A stretch of DNA of 60,000 nt from Symsagittifera roscoffensis. Taxonomy: Eukaryota; Xenacoelomorpha; Acoela; Convolutidae. Below, in pieces: positions 32,394 through 47,300 of this stretch (within the stretch, counting starts at the first letter, position 1; each line of letters begins with the position of its first letter). Location: the NCBI RefSeq assembly GCF_963678635.1, contig NC_087062.1:35802052-35862051 (forward strand). Direction: 5' to 3'. The notes under the pieces are model-generated. The model did not search any database and was not told the DNA's origin. It saw only the letters and a list, made by a program, of their open reading frames with translations. Made by a program: the position numbers and the translations under genes.

Positions 32394-35300
32394 GTAAAGA
32401 AATCTTCATTATACTGATTTAAATCAGAAAGGTGCGCTCAAATCACGTTTTTTTTTTACTGCATCACAGCCCATGACGTTATTTGAACGTTACACAAAAT
32501 ATTGCACCCATCATTTTTCAAAGCTCAGTTTGAAACAACTTGCTCAATTTTTGCTACCGGTAATTTTTGTCCGATGCAAGAAAATTACCAGATTGTATAG
32601 AATTTAGTTTTATCATCTTTGCTCTTGCGTAGCATTGGGTTCCTCCCAACCCAGACAGTAGCGAGGGCGCAACCCTAGTTTGAGCGAGCACTGCGTTGGC
32701 GACAGTGTTAACAGAACAAGGCCGGAAAAGTAAATTGCAAAAACATCGAGAGAAGAGGCGGAGTGCGGTCTGTATTTTGACAATCGCGTACACATACTTG
32801 CCAGTAAGCCGACAAATACTATATCAACCAATCAGAATCGAGATTAGAAAGCAAACTTACGAAATAAATAACTATTATTTTTTATTTTCTTCCTTGTCTC
32901 GATTCTGACTGGTTAAAACAGCATTTGTCTGCAAAAAAATAACTAGTATTTTTTAATTTCTTCCTTGTGTCGATTCTCACTGGTTAATACAGCATTTGTC
33001 AGCATATTGACGAGTATGAATACGCGGTTGTCTAAAAACTGCTAAGTAACCAGAAGAGGCAGGTGGATGGAGAGATAAATAATTATGAATTAGAGCTGTC
33101 TCTCTTACCCGATACCCACTGAGGTCACTGCCTCTCTTACCCGACCCCAACTGAGGTCACTGCCTCTCTTACCCGACGCCCACTGAGCTCACGACCTCTC
33201 CTACTCGGCTCCCACTTAGGTCACGTGTTAATTTTAATTAACTATTTTATGTTAACAACGAACAAAAAACAATCAGAAAATGGTAATAGTAGTAGTGTCT
33301 GGAAATATTGAAATGGGAAACTTAATTTATAACAAGAAAATAAAAGAGAAAAAATTGTAGCCCCCTCCAGTCTAGACTATACTGGCGTGGGATGGGAGAG
33401 CGAACCAAGCTTAGCGTTACTCGTGGGGGGGCGCAAACCAATCTTGCCGTTACTCGTGAGGTGAGGGGCGCGATCCAATCTTGTGGGAGGATGAATTTTC
33501 AAAAATTTTCACAAGATTAAAAAAAATTGAAGCGGAAACCTAGGTTCCAAAAACTTTTTCACGTCGCGGAAAATTCAAAAACTTCAGCTCTGCAAATTGA
33601 TATGCAGCTGAAAACATCTTGGTCGGGATGGGCAGAAAAAATGGTAAATGGTTTTAACAAACAAAAAAGACTTTTCACACGTTTTACAGGATGCATAATT
33701 CAATCCCCCCAGTAAAGCAGAATTCAAATCTTATGACTTTAACAAGTCTTCTTTGTTTGCGAAAACCATTCATCACAATAGCTGCCAGCCCCGACTAATA
33801 AGTTCAAATAAATAATTCCGATACGGAGACCAGGTCGGAGTAGGTGGCAGTAAACTAATTAAGTAGGCGGAAATTAATCTATTTAAATTTAACCCAGGAT
33901 ACGGTACAGGGTCCTCTAATTGGTCGTATATTATGAAAATCCAAATATAATTTGTGTCATGTTTAAGGCATTTCGCACAATTTAGGGCATGTCGCACAAT
34001 TTCAAGAACATTTGATCAAAAATTTCAAAAAAAAAACAAATGTGATTTTTTTAAAATTAATATTAAGTTAAAGAGAAGTTATTTCGAATAAATTAACACA
34101 ATGACATTGGTAAAACAGTTGAAAGTTGGTCCAAGAAATGCGCAATTATTATCTATTAAAAATGGGTTAATTTGCCTCGAAAACAAGTTTCAACTTCTTT
34201 CAAAAATAATCGATAATATATTGTTTCGACTTTCGAAGAAAAGGGAAAATTTATTTATGTTTTGGTGGAAATTGTTTAATTGGTCCTAAAATTACATAGA
34301 CCGAACCGGAAACATCATCGAGAAAAGCATATTATCACCGAAGGGTTTCAATGAAAAAAAGCTGCGCAGTCCTTGGCCGATAAACTCAAGCTGAAATTTT
34401 GAGATGCTCTAATTCATTTCAAGTACAAAAACGAATTATATGATTTTGATTTTCTGAACACAGAGGCTAAGCAAAACTGAAATTTAATTGTATTAAAAAA
34501 CCTGAATCCATCTGAAAAAAAAGTCCAAAAAACTGTAAGTTTGATAATTAAATTTTATATAGTGATTGATTCAAACGGACTGATTCGACAACTTCTAGGT
34601 ACAAAATTTGTGTGAAAAAAATTTTTTTTTCAAAAGAAATTGCTAAGGAAACTAACTGAGAAAAAAACAAAGGGAGTGCCCGCAGCAGCAGTGCAGGCAG
34701 AACTTCAAATATTCCGAATATAATTAATAAATTGCAAAAAAAAACATTAAAAAGCTAAGTTTTGTAACCAAATTTAACATTTATTTTTTTCTATTATCAA
34801 ATAGTAGTTGACAAGCTATTTTTAAAATAGTTCACTGAATAGTTTTAAAAAGAAAGGAAAATTCATTTATAAAATAACTCAAAAACCGGCAAAACATCCT
34901 GTTTGTATTGTCATTTGCTACCCATTAAAACCATTAGGAAACAAAAACGCAAAGCTGATTAAAGAAATCAGATGTCTTTTAAGAACGTTTGAACTCAAAA
35001 TTAGACAGAGACAGACAGAATGATTTATCAGCGCATCAACAAAGCTGTCAAATCAACAATGTCATTTGCTCTTAAACTAATTTCCTGTTGGATTATTGCA
35101 TTGGATAAGGGCTCAGATAAAATTCTTAAGCCCAATCTTGACTACGGCAAAAAAACATCGAGTTAATATTGAAAAAAATCATACAAATCATTAAGAGAAA
35201 CGACATTGATTTTCGTTACGCAAGTTCGCAAATTCCGCTGGATCAGAAAACAAGAATTTAGTGCATTTTCAGCCTTATCGTAGACAAGGCTACTGGCACG

Positions 35301-38300
35301 TACCATTTTCAGAAGGGATTATACAGCTACAGGGATATCCCAGTGGAACTTTAAAAACAAAACCAACAGATCCAAAACTAAGAAACAGCAAAACTTCAAG
35401 CATATTTAGACGACATCTTGATAGTAACGAATAGTAGAAATTATGATCACAAGGAAACACCAAGAATAATTTTACAGCAATTAGACGAAGATACGCAACA
35501 AAATCACAAGAAAAATAAAAATTTGCATGTAAACAAGCAGGGTGGCTGGAACATAACATAAAACTCGAAAGCAAAAGACCACTGATTATATAAACAGAGG
35601 CAATAGAAAATCTAACACCACCTAAAATGTTTAAGCAACTGAAAAGTTTCATGGACTCAAAACGTCACCTTACACGTTACGTAGCTTACTTAGCCCAAAC
35701 AGCCGCATCACTAAAGTCTCGTCTGAAAACACAGAAAACATCAAATCATCAGCTTGGAAAACAGAGTAAGCAACTGCATTCAAATTCATAATAAAAACCA
35801 TATCTGAAAAAAAAAACAGAGGACAAACATTTTGACCGATACTTGGGACCAGCGTGATCCGCAAACCATCAACATCCAGACTTGGAGCAGCCCTAGGACA
35901 GTTAAAATGATTTGCAACATAGTCCTAAATAACTTAGTCAATCAGAATTGCCCACCAAATCAACTGATAAAACGCGCAAGGAAAAGACCGAACAATGAGA
36001 AGGCAATTGAAAAACTAATCAAGTTACCAACATTCCGTTCAATTTGAACCAATTAAGCCGGTCGACTGCAAAGGGTTGATACCCAATAGCGCGAGGACAA
36101 GAAGGGTAATTACAACGAAAAACCGGAAAAGGACACTAGGGAAAACAGATGGCAGGCGAATCGGACAGAGAGAACAGCTTGTACGTGCCCAGTTGGCGCA
36201 GACTCAACACCACCACAAAAAAGTTTGGAAGATCTCCCTCATCGAACGCAGAGACCATTACAAAAGAGCAACAACAATCGAGCAAGACAATCAAAACGGA
36301 AATCCAAGATGCAAGACAATTATTCAAAACAACACAAACAAACAAACAAACACTTCGAATGTTTACTCAGAACACGGCACAGTCAATTCAAACAAAGCTA
36401 CCTGACAAAAATCACAAATCAGCGACTCAAGCATTAGCCGATATGGTCCAGGAAATAGAAACCCAAACAGAATTGACAATTGAGATGATTGAACTATATG
36501 AATATTGTGAAAGGAGAGTAGATCCAGCACAAAAAAGAACTGAAGAAGCACGGCCAAACGAAAAACTACGAACATTGAGACCGACAAACGTGACACAATC
36601 ACACCATTTTGAACTCAGCTGTGAGATGAATAAAGCAAACATATTTGCTACAGTGGAAAAATTCTTTGAAATAGAAATTGAAGAAATTACGCCGCACTAA
36701 ACAATTTTCAAAAAAAGATTGGGCTTGAGCTTCATAACAATCGCAACCCGAACACAGCGAATTATGAAAAAAAATCAGTGAATTTCGTCCGCAACAGAAA
36801 CTGTGAGGCACTCAAATACTCATATGGAGTATATTGATACAACATACCAAATCGACTGTTCTGGAGGGATGACTGCTTTCTGATTGACGAGAGAGCAGTA
36901 CTGCCCACACAACTGCATGAGATGATGCTCGACATCTTTTAGTTGACGCATCCGTAATCGACCGCAATGCTTGACTTATGCGGACACTTCTAGTTTCCTT
37001 CATTCATCGGTCGATAGTATGGATGGCTCAGAATTGTTGTCATTGCACTAGAAAAAAAACTTATAACCAATACGTGAGAAATCCCTAACAAGCCTAATAA
37101 AAAGCTTCAAGTAGATTTTGCCTGGCCGCTACCTGATGATTCGGACCAAAATGCAAATAATCTAGTAGCAATAGGTATATTGTCAAAATATCCAACAGCG
37201 AAAGCAGAAGATTATAAATTAATAGAAGTGTTTGAACGAATGAATCAAACACCAAAACGCAGACTAGGAGTCGAACGCATTGTTAAAATTGCCCTTTAAG
37301 TTAGCATCAGGTGTAGCTGAGACTCTAGAATGAAACACTGTGGAATACAATACATGTACTAACAAAAAACGTCACAAAAAAGTCCAAGCCCAATTGGGTC
37401 GAAAACAAAAAACCCAATATCTAACAAAGCAACAACAAGCTCACTAAACAACTTGAATTGGAAAAACGCAAAGCCCACATGTTTAGATAGAAAAAACCTG
37501 TTGAACCCATCACTGCCAGCGGAAGTGATGCATGACTTACAAAAACGGTCAGAGCAATAAATTGTGATAAAGAAAGAAGAACAGCCAAGAAAAATCTAGA
37601 ACTGACCAACAGAACTACAACACCATCTACTTGGACAGAGAAAACACCAGGGACAGGAGTAAAACGTAGACATCTTTATCTTAAGGACGGTAACCATTAA
37701 GTTTAGTATACAAAAACGTACAATTATACGAAGATAAAATCATAAGGAATCGTATAAAGTAAGTAAAATCGTACGCATTGCAAGAAAAGTAAACAACCCA
37801 AAAACATTTAAAGTAAAATACAGAACAAAAGACAGTAAAATTTTATCATTCAATCCTCACAAAGCTTGGGGATACAAACACTAATTAAACATCCACGCCC
37901 TCTAAGAAACAGCGGATTTGCTTTTGTTTCATGCACGAACCATGCAGGCCTTTGCGACTGAATATTTATGTTGCGTATGAATGCGCATAGAGAACGGGAC
38001 CATGTTTTTGTTTTTTATACATTGGGAAGTCGAACGCACCCAGGCACGCGGTTAGCAATGAGAATGAAAAATCAGGCCTTCCAAAAAAGTTACCGATAAA
38101 GAACAGAGTGAAGGGTTAAAGTAATTACAACAGAAACCAAAAAAAGGATATGCGGAAAAACAAATGCGAAAGACACCGTCAAACGAAAAATAATTCAATA
38201 CAAAAACCCCAGTTCCCAAAAGATCACCAAAATAAATTCGCAGAAAACAGTCAAAATTGGTACCAACAGTTTCATCAAGTGAGGACTGGTCTTCAACCTC

Positions 38301-41300
38301 TGAAAACAAGGCACAATCCCCAAAACGTGTAGACACAAAGCAGTCACCACCCCAATTATCAATCGAAGCCACAACTCTAGGAAACCTCGCGGAACTCTGG
38401 GAAACCCATTTTTTGTCAAAAAGATCGAAGGAAGACGACCATAGAAGCAACAAAGAAACAATTCAAAACTCTAATAAGCGAAAAATCATCGGAAATTTAA
38501 GCGTTTGTGAAATCCTTGCGGCAATAAAACTCAAACAGAAAACTGTTTTGAAAAAAAAATTGAAAGTTCCACGGGGACTAAAAAATTTAAGTCGTAAGGG
38601 AACTATAAAATTCAAGATTGTCCCAAACTTAGGAATCAATGTTATATCTATTCAAACTGGTCCACTGACCTTGATTTATGTTCATTTATCTGTTTGCACG
38701 ATTGAAAGTTGTGGTTTTTCAGACAAATGATTAAACAGATATCGTTCAGTTGTTTCCGCGCATGCGTCAGTTTATCAGTTTACCATGTGGGATAACCTTT
38801 TGTTTTGAACGCTAGCGTTCAACCGGGACCTCATAGAATCTTTTATTTGGTTAATTCTACAAAATAAACTCTATCAAGCTCCACTTCGTGACCTCAATTA
38901 ATAGAATAAAAAAGAGTTTTTCTTCAACCAAGGCATGCTATGACATAATAGGTCGAAGTATATAGATTTTTAAATAATTCTATTGTTTTTAACAGTGTTA
39001 TTCAGCCAAATTTTAGAAAAAATCCTTTTTGAAGTGCTGAAAAATCTTCCATGAATGATATAGAAGGAGTAATTGATATATGTTTTGAGACTAGGTGCAC
39101 TATAGTTATAAACAAAATTGCGAATCCAATCGAAATTGTATTAAGCCACCCCAAAGTATTCTGAACAATAATTGGGTTGCTTGATAAATTGAAAATGGGT
39201 TGAAAAATTTCTTAATGCATTTGGTTGTCAAGGCATAACAGCTTTTCATCAAGGCATGCAACGATCTCAGCACTTTTCAATTAATTAGATTTGAAAATTT
39301 ATATATTTGACACTGTTTTTCAATCAATTGATTTTCAAATTTGAAGAATTTGATCGTATCAGGGCATTATTTTGGGTGTCCTACAATTTAATACCATACA
39401 ATTTAACACCGTACATTTTAACATCTAGTCATTTCACTACTAAACAATTTAAATCCACAACAATTTAACTCCTATTTTCCATTTTAACACCCCCACATTT
39501 TAACACCTAGTCATTTCACTACTAAAAATAATGCTGTTTGAATTTCTGATCTTAAACCTTATCACACTAAAATTAATCCTGCAATTAACGCACGCACCAG
39601 AATGAAAAACTTGGTTTATCTTAGTTATACATGCTAAAAAGTGGCTTCCTAAATTACTTAAGATTCTTATCGACAAGTTCGTAATTTATTTTCAATTAGA
39701 CTTTTCGCTAAACCATTATGATCACTAAAAAACTTGATTTCTGACAAAAGTTAAATTCTTATAGTCAATTTATACTTTACTCAAGTGATAAGCAATCGCA
39801 AACAAAATTAACACATTACGATTGAGCCTTCTTTTGAATTCACAGTTTCATCTAAAAACAAGCCAATTCTTATAGCGTCCGGCCACCAATTTTATTTCCA
39901 GCGGAAAAACAAGTTTACCGAAAACTGGTTTTGCTCAAAAAATTGAGCACATAAATGTCGAGCAACTGCCATTACAGAAAACTCCGAATTAATCGAGACG
40001 CGTGGAGAGCATAACCATGACATTTCAGCGCGAAATTCGGATGACCGAAAAGTCATGAAGCATTTAAAAGTTCTCAGCAGCGAGAGATTTACCCCAACTC
40101 TCGCAGTTGCCAGTGCGGTTTTGCCAGTTACAAACAATATGGCCGCACGGTTTGCCCTCCCAAGTAAAGACAAGCTGATCCGGGCCGCTGCGCGCACACG
40201 TAGGCAGCTAGATGTAAATATGCCGCCCATCCCCGTCGAGCGAATCCTTTTGTGCGGCGACCCCGAAATGCTGAGAGTTCTGGAGAAGTCATCTTTCTGG
40301 TTAGCCAATGGAACTTTCAAATTTGCTCCAAAAATGTTCTATCAGCTATATTCAATTCATGTTAGTGTATCTGGCGTTGCGCCAGCTTGCCTTTACCTCT
40401 TCCTCCCCATGAAAATCAAAAAACCTACAATTGCTTTTGGACGGTTTATTTGACTTAGCACCTAACAGCCGGGCTGAAAATTTTTTTTTTAATTTTCGAT
40501 CAAGCTGCTCTTCCAAAAAACATTCACCGGAGCACATTTATTGGGTTGTTTTTTCCATCTCCCCCAGAATAACATGAGAAAAAGTAATGAATAGGATCTG
40601 AAAGTGACCTACAAAACGAATCACAAGTTAGCGCTGGCTTTAAAAATGCTGCCATCCCTTGCATTTGAAAAAAGAAGAAAAGAGAGGCAATTCCTATTAT
40701 ATGATCTTTCAAAAAATTCAGACTCTATGCGACAAAAATTGTTTAGAATCCAAAAAAAAAATGAGAAAATTGAAAAGTTGTGTCTGTACTTCAGCTCTTC
40801 TTATATAAAAAACTTTGTGCCAAACAGTGAAGTTTTATTCTCACCCTTCCTTTGGAACCAGCGAGATGCGGCCGTGAATGGGATTGCTGTCGAGGGATGG
40901 CATTTCGGAATTGAATCCTATTCCAGCGGAGCCCACCCAATTATGTGGAAAGTAGTGGGCAGCCTGCAAGAAGACGCGTCCGTACATAAACTCACTTTTT
41001 TTGGTGCATCGAGTGGCCATGAGTTTACAAAAAAACAAAAAGTATCGAGTATTAAATGTCAGTTTACGAAGACAAAACTGAATTGTATTTTTTCAGAACG
41101 TTATCTAGTTTGTGTTAGGCCATTGTACAGTTTGTCTTATTTTTGTTTCTTTTGTATTAATAAAATGCAATATTTAATCCAACTTGAACTTTTGTCGGCT
41201 TTTTTGAAAAGACTCCCGGAAACGTAACTAGACGCAAAAGCTTGACTCGTTCCATAGCAATTTAATCCCAAGACAACCGCCCTTAATTGCGGGATGCTAG

Positions 41301-44300
41301 GTGGTGACTACGGGCTGGCAAACCCTTTAGTTTTGCGTTTATCTGCCAACAGTTCATAGAAAGCTGACAAAGCGGTCAAGTTATACGTTTAAGTTCGAGA
41401 AGGATTCTAAAAAATAATGATTTTTAGGCTTTTGGCATTGGTTAAACCATTTCCATACCGGCTGAAGTTGTCTGAAAAATTAGACCATATTAGTCAAAGG
41501 ACGTCTGGTTATTTGCGGGCTTTTGAAGTTTTTTGAATTTTTGCTAGTTTTTGGTTCATTTTGGAATGATTCATTAAAAAAATTGGCAAGGCCATTTCAT
41601 TTTGGTTTGAAACGATATATTGAATTTATTTTAAAGGTCATTTTTGGTCAGAACTTATGCGAATTAAGAAGCGCAAAACTGTCTGGCTTTAAATGGCAAA
41701 AATTTCTCTCTGTCAATGTTTTGATGTTTACCGAAGTCCCCTTTGAAGTAAGTTTTCTTTTCATTTTGGATTAAAACGGTGTTAAGTCATAGAAATAGTT
41801 TTAAAAAGTAGCGATACAAAATTGCTAGGGCAACAAAAGGTAGGGTGTGAAACTGTATGGTGTTGAGTTGTTTAGATTTAAAAAGGAATAACCTTATTTG
41901 ATTGTTTCAACTGCTTTTTAAAACCGATGAGAACATTTTTGGTTTCAAAAGTTGTTGTAAATGTGTAAACTTTGTTGAAAATTTTTCAATTTTTCATTAA
42001 AATTCTATCATGGTGTGCGGGGGGATATTATCTGGAACAAAATTTTAAAAATCCTTTCTACAGTTTTGGCCTCATTTCTTCTTAGAATAACTTAAGTTGG
42101 AGATTAAGATTGAATAGAACAAACTATATTTTGTGTTATTCATCCCATTAAGAAGTTCCAAGTTGAATACTTCATAACTTAAGAAAAAAAACAATTGCAG
42201 GTGAGGGTTTTTTTTAGTTTTGAGATACATACTTCAACATATTTCGGATGGTATGAAAAGCCGACAGGTAGTTTAACAGTAAAGGTCGGAAATTTTCTGG
42301 AGAAAAAAACAACCACAACCAACCATAATAGTCCGCCACTTTCTGTTAACACGGAAAAAATCCCAATTAAAAAACGGTGTTTGCTCACAAAAGCAGTTAA
42401 AATGAAATAACAGATAATATTATAAACTTAGGTTCATTATAAACCTTGCAAAGAAAAATCTAAATGGCTTGAAAGACACATTTCAAGTCTTTTATAAAGC
42501 GTAATTGCTGTGATTAGTATCTTAACATCACACTGAATTGAAGCAGCAAAAAATGTATTTGCTTAAGCTTTTTCCGTCTTGAATCTGATTAGTCAAAAAT
42601 GCAGTTTTCCCAACAGCCAATGTTTGTAACCATGTAAAAATCTTGTATGAATGGCTGAATACTGTTTCAAAAACATTAAGAATGAGTACTCGATACAAGT
42701 TGTTGAGATAGGTGCAAAACAAGCTTAGGCAGTTGTGCAAAAAAAACTTGAAAACGCTTTACTTGTTCATTTTAAGAAACTTGGTCAATTTAAAACAAGG
42801 ATAACTGGCACAGAATCTTGCGACGTTTTTCAAGAAACACTAAAAATAGTTTTTTATTTTTTTTCCATTTAAAGCGTGGTGTGATAAAATTTTTTTACAT
42901 ATGCGTAGAACATTAGTGAATTGGATACAGTCGACAAGAGTTTTCCTCAAAAAAAAGAACTCGATACAATGGAAAAATTGCATTACAATTTATTGAAACA
43001 AATAGCTGAAAAAATAGCCTGAAAAAATTTCATGCATTTGTCTCGGACGATGATCAAAAACAGCCTTAGCAAGCAAAGAGCATCACTAAACGAGCAGAAA
43101 CCAATCCGAAAAAAGATCAACCTCAATGAGTTGAAAACAAAAATATAGACAATAGGTCAAAATACAAAGTTTCTTTCAAGTTTTCTACGACCCATCCCTC
43201 CTGGAACAGGCAAAAGCATTGAAACCAATTCACCCTTGATTGCGCGTTTTGACAAACGACAAACCAACTTTCAACAGTAAAAAATATTTGAATCAAAATT
43301 TCAGAAAAAAATTATGTATAAAAAAGTACCTCTTGAAAAGCTTATAAAGTATTACAAATTGCATTTGAAAGAAAATAATAAAGAATCAGCCGCCAAAAAT
43401 TAGGACGAAAAACATAAATTTGAAAAACAATCTGAAAACAAAATCGTTTTCTCAATATTCGAATTTGAAAAAAATATTATTAACCCACATGAAATGAAAA
43501 AGAGTTCATTTGATTTTTCAAGCAATGGAGCATGTCAGCTTTTGAAAATATTAGATATGAGCATTTTGGCAGAAAGTGCGAGAAAAGTTGTTTACTAAGA
43601 AAAAGTCTAGTTTCCGATCAGACGTCGCTTGCTCTCAAAACTGAAATAATCTTTTTTTAGTGAATTATAATCGAATATTTTTCACTTTTATAGACACTGA
43701 CAAAAACAATCGAATTGCATCGATATAAATAAGAGTTGGACTTGAATATATTAAATTCTCGGTACAGCTTGAAGTCCCGTTGGCTTGATTTCCGGCGCCC
43801 AAATTGATGTTACAAAAGACTGAGTGCCTAAAATTTGAGTGTGCATAAGCCAGCCACAATTTTAGAGAAATGAAAGCAAGCAGCCCGGGTTGACCTCCAT
43901 AGACCAAAAATGCTAATCATACAATTCCATAAACCAAGTCTATGAAAAAATACTAATCATACAAGTTTCATACATTTTGCTAATTTTTCTTTTCCATATA
44001 TAAAAATTGTATAACTAGCATTTTTGGTCAACCCGGGAGAGTATAAAAATCATCTACAATTGAGTCATTACAACATCAAGAAGTGGCGGGGAGGAACTAA
44101 GGCGTAGGCTAGTTTTTACGAATCTACAAAACTAATGCCTCCCCGCACCGGAGTTCCATGGATAATAATCGATTATATTGGAAAAATGTTGTCTGAAATG
44201 TTGTCATTATAATCCATTATAATCCATTATAATCCATTATTGTGGCAAATTTAGACCACGTAATCGATTATGTGGTCATTAAAATCGATTTTTTTTTGAA

Positions 44301-47300
44301 AAACAAAAATCCATTGTAATCCATTATAATCGATTATAATCCATTATTTTTGTCACTAAAATCGATTATTTTGAAATAAAAATCCATTATAATCCATTTC
44401 ATTTTTAGAACTAAATTCAATTATTTTTTGCAAAATATTGCAAATTTTGCGAGAAATTTGCAGAATTTATGCCATGTCTTTTACTACTGGGAGGGGGGAA
44501 GCTTGGGGGGGGGGAAGCTGTGGGGGGGGGGTAGAGAAACTGGGGGGGGGGGGAGTTGGGTAAATAAATTCGGGTAAGCTGGGGGAGGGTAAATGGAGGA
44601 CTGCTAAACTGGGGGAGGGTTAATTGTATGTTGGTTAAAAAAAACTGGGTTAAAAAAACTTATAATTATTATCCATGGAACTCCGGTGGGGGAAGCTATG
44701 AAAATCTAATTCAAACCCCTGAAAATTTAGTTTTATTAGGGTTTTGGTAAAAAAACAGTGAAATGAAGTGTTAGTTAAACTGCGATGAATAAAAAAAAGT
44801 AGAGACAAAAAAATATAAATTTTATTCTGAAATGTAACATTTTTTGAAACGTAATTCGTAGCAACTGCACTAAACAGGAAAGGAGATAATTTTGAACAAA
44901 ATTTTAAATTTCAAGAATAACCCCTCGAAAAAATCCATTATAATCGATTAAAAATGGATTATTTTTCCTTCGAAAACAAGTTTCATTTTCTTTCAAAAAT
45001 AATCGATTATAATCGATTATAATCGATTATATTCGGATTTTATTGATTAAAAAATAGTTTCATTATAATCCATTTTTAATCGATTATAATCGATTATTAT
45101 CGAAATTTATTGAGACAGACCACGAAAATTCATTATAATCGATTATGATCCATGGAACTCCGGTGCGGGTCCCTCCACTTTTCTATTTACTAAGAAATGG
45201 CCGCCTCTTAAAAAAGCAGTAAATTACCGCGAGAGCGATGTATTTATCATTCGAATTTTGCTGCATTCTGATGGTAGAAAAATCGGCTCACATAATCTAC
45301 TTAACAATTACCGCCACTTCTTGGAAGGGGTGATAAATGTTAAGTAGATCCGTTTTGTGTACACAATTTTGACCAGCTCATAGAGAGCGTGCAAGATATC
45401 AAGCTTGATATTTAAAAAAGCCTTTTCAGTCGTGTCCTGATTCAAAAACAATTTAACAATTTTCAGAAAAATTTCAGCAACAAGAAAAATCTGCCTGAAA
45501 ACTTGCAACTATGCCAATAAAAGAAGTTTGCATAAGTAAATTATAATATATCTAGTAAAATAAGTGTTTTAATGTAGCACCTTTCAAAAGTAAAACCGAA
45601 TTCACAAAAAAAGTTAAAAACGTTCATAGATTATCTCTGCAAAGATGAATATGGTGCGGGCACTGAGGGCTTAGTGCACAACAAATGGCCATATCCTTCT
45701 TTGTTTTATATTGCATGCTCTTCGTAAATGTTAAATTTTCGATGATTTTTATGCTTTTGCTCAGTGTTGTTAATCATGTTTAAATGGAAGCTGGTTATGA
45801 TACCTCGTCTGTTTTGTATACTACCAAATAATCAGTGGTTACAACCATTAACTATAGTGTATTATGGCTACTGAAAATCATTTCAGGTGCTGGGCCCTGA
45901 TATCAGCAGCCTTTTTAGCCTTTTAAACCTTTTTAGAGAGCAAAATTTACACAAGCTGTGAGTTTGCACAAACACTGATCGACTATGGACTTGTCAGCTC
46001 ATCCGACCCGGAATTGCGGTTCAAATTGGGTAACTGGGTGTGTCTGGCTTATCATGAGTCGCTTCTAAACACGGCGGCCACCAATAACAACACAAACGGA
46101 AGTCGCGACTACGGAATCTTTCAGGTACACGTTCCTTTTAAAAACAAGAAGTGAATATTTTTGATCAAGTCCCTCTGCGTAATGAAGTTCCTATTTTTTC
46201 AGATTTTAGCTGTAGTAAAACAAAATTTGTCGTCTGCTGAACCAGTGACTTAGTAAATTAGTTTCCAAGTATACTCAAGCAAATGCACTCACGACATAGA
46301 TCAATTTTTACGCTTGACCGCAAATGGATAACAAGACTTCTCGTATCAGGGCAAAGCCCTGAATGTTGCGACTGCCTTTTAAGGTGTATGGAGCAGCAAT
46401 AAAATTTTAAAATTAAATATAAAAAACTAATAAATTTAATCTTTTTTTTCTAATTTGAGATTTTTTGTTATTTCATCACCCCACATGCCATACAAAGTAC
46501 GAAGTGATAGATTTTGCTCCTAAAAACAAATCAATTTTGGCAAATAAGCTTCTTTCAACTAATTTGAAACGATTAGTAAGACGGATTGAGTCTCCGCCTA
46601 GGCATAAATGGCGCGAAATATATCGTGCGTTAATTGTTCCAAACTGGCTAAAATGGCAATCTTTAAACCCCATAACTACGAAAAACAACCATAGGTGAAA
46701 TAAGTTTCGAAGAAAAAACCACCCGAGCACAAATATTCTGTTACTTTCGTTACGAAAGTCGTATCAATAATCGATTATAATTGATTTTCATTGTCAATTC
46801 CTATAAAATTCTAAGACAAATGTCTATAATGGATTAATGATCGATTATAGTTTTAAGAAAACAAACAGTCCAATATAATTGATATTATTGGATATAATCG
46901 GTTAATTTTAGCTAATCAATGGATTTAAAAAATCTTTATAAGCCAGGCTGAAAGTTCAAACCAAACTCGGTATACTGACGGTACTCTTTGTTTTGAGATT
47001 GAGATTCGGCGTATATCAATGAATTCTTGTTTTTTGTTTATTCTCTTCACGATAAATTTGTTTAATCTAAAAAACTGAAATTTTCATTTTTTGTTTCTAG
47101 CAATTCGTTGAGTTTTGTTCACTCCTCCATCTGATTTAACCTCCCATAAACTCCTATTTTCCTTTTTCCTCGAAATCGATTTTGGACTTTGGGCGGAGAA
47201 GTGGGGTTGAATGTGAAATGCGAATGGGTATGGATTTCGACTAGGCGGTACTCTTTGTTTTGAGATTGAGATTTGGCGTATATCAATGAATTCTTGTTTT

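Noticed and set aside
36149-36700. 183-codon ORF as a separate gene
   Set aside because: Lies between RT and integrase of a decayed Gypsy element and resembles nothing known; probably a chance frame.
38257-38730. 157-codon ORF as a host gene
   Set aside because: Lys/Ser-rich, no domain, inside the lysozyme intron after a Gypsy relic; no splice or start support.
38806-38823. 18-base palindrome TTGAACGCTAGCGTTCAA as an operator or element end
   Set aside because: Single occurrence with no partner or flanking structure seen.
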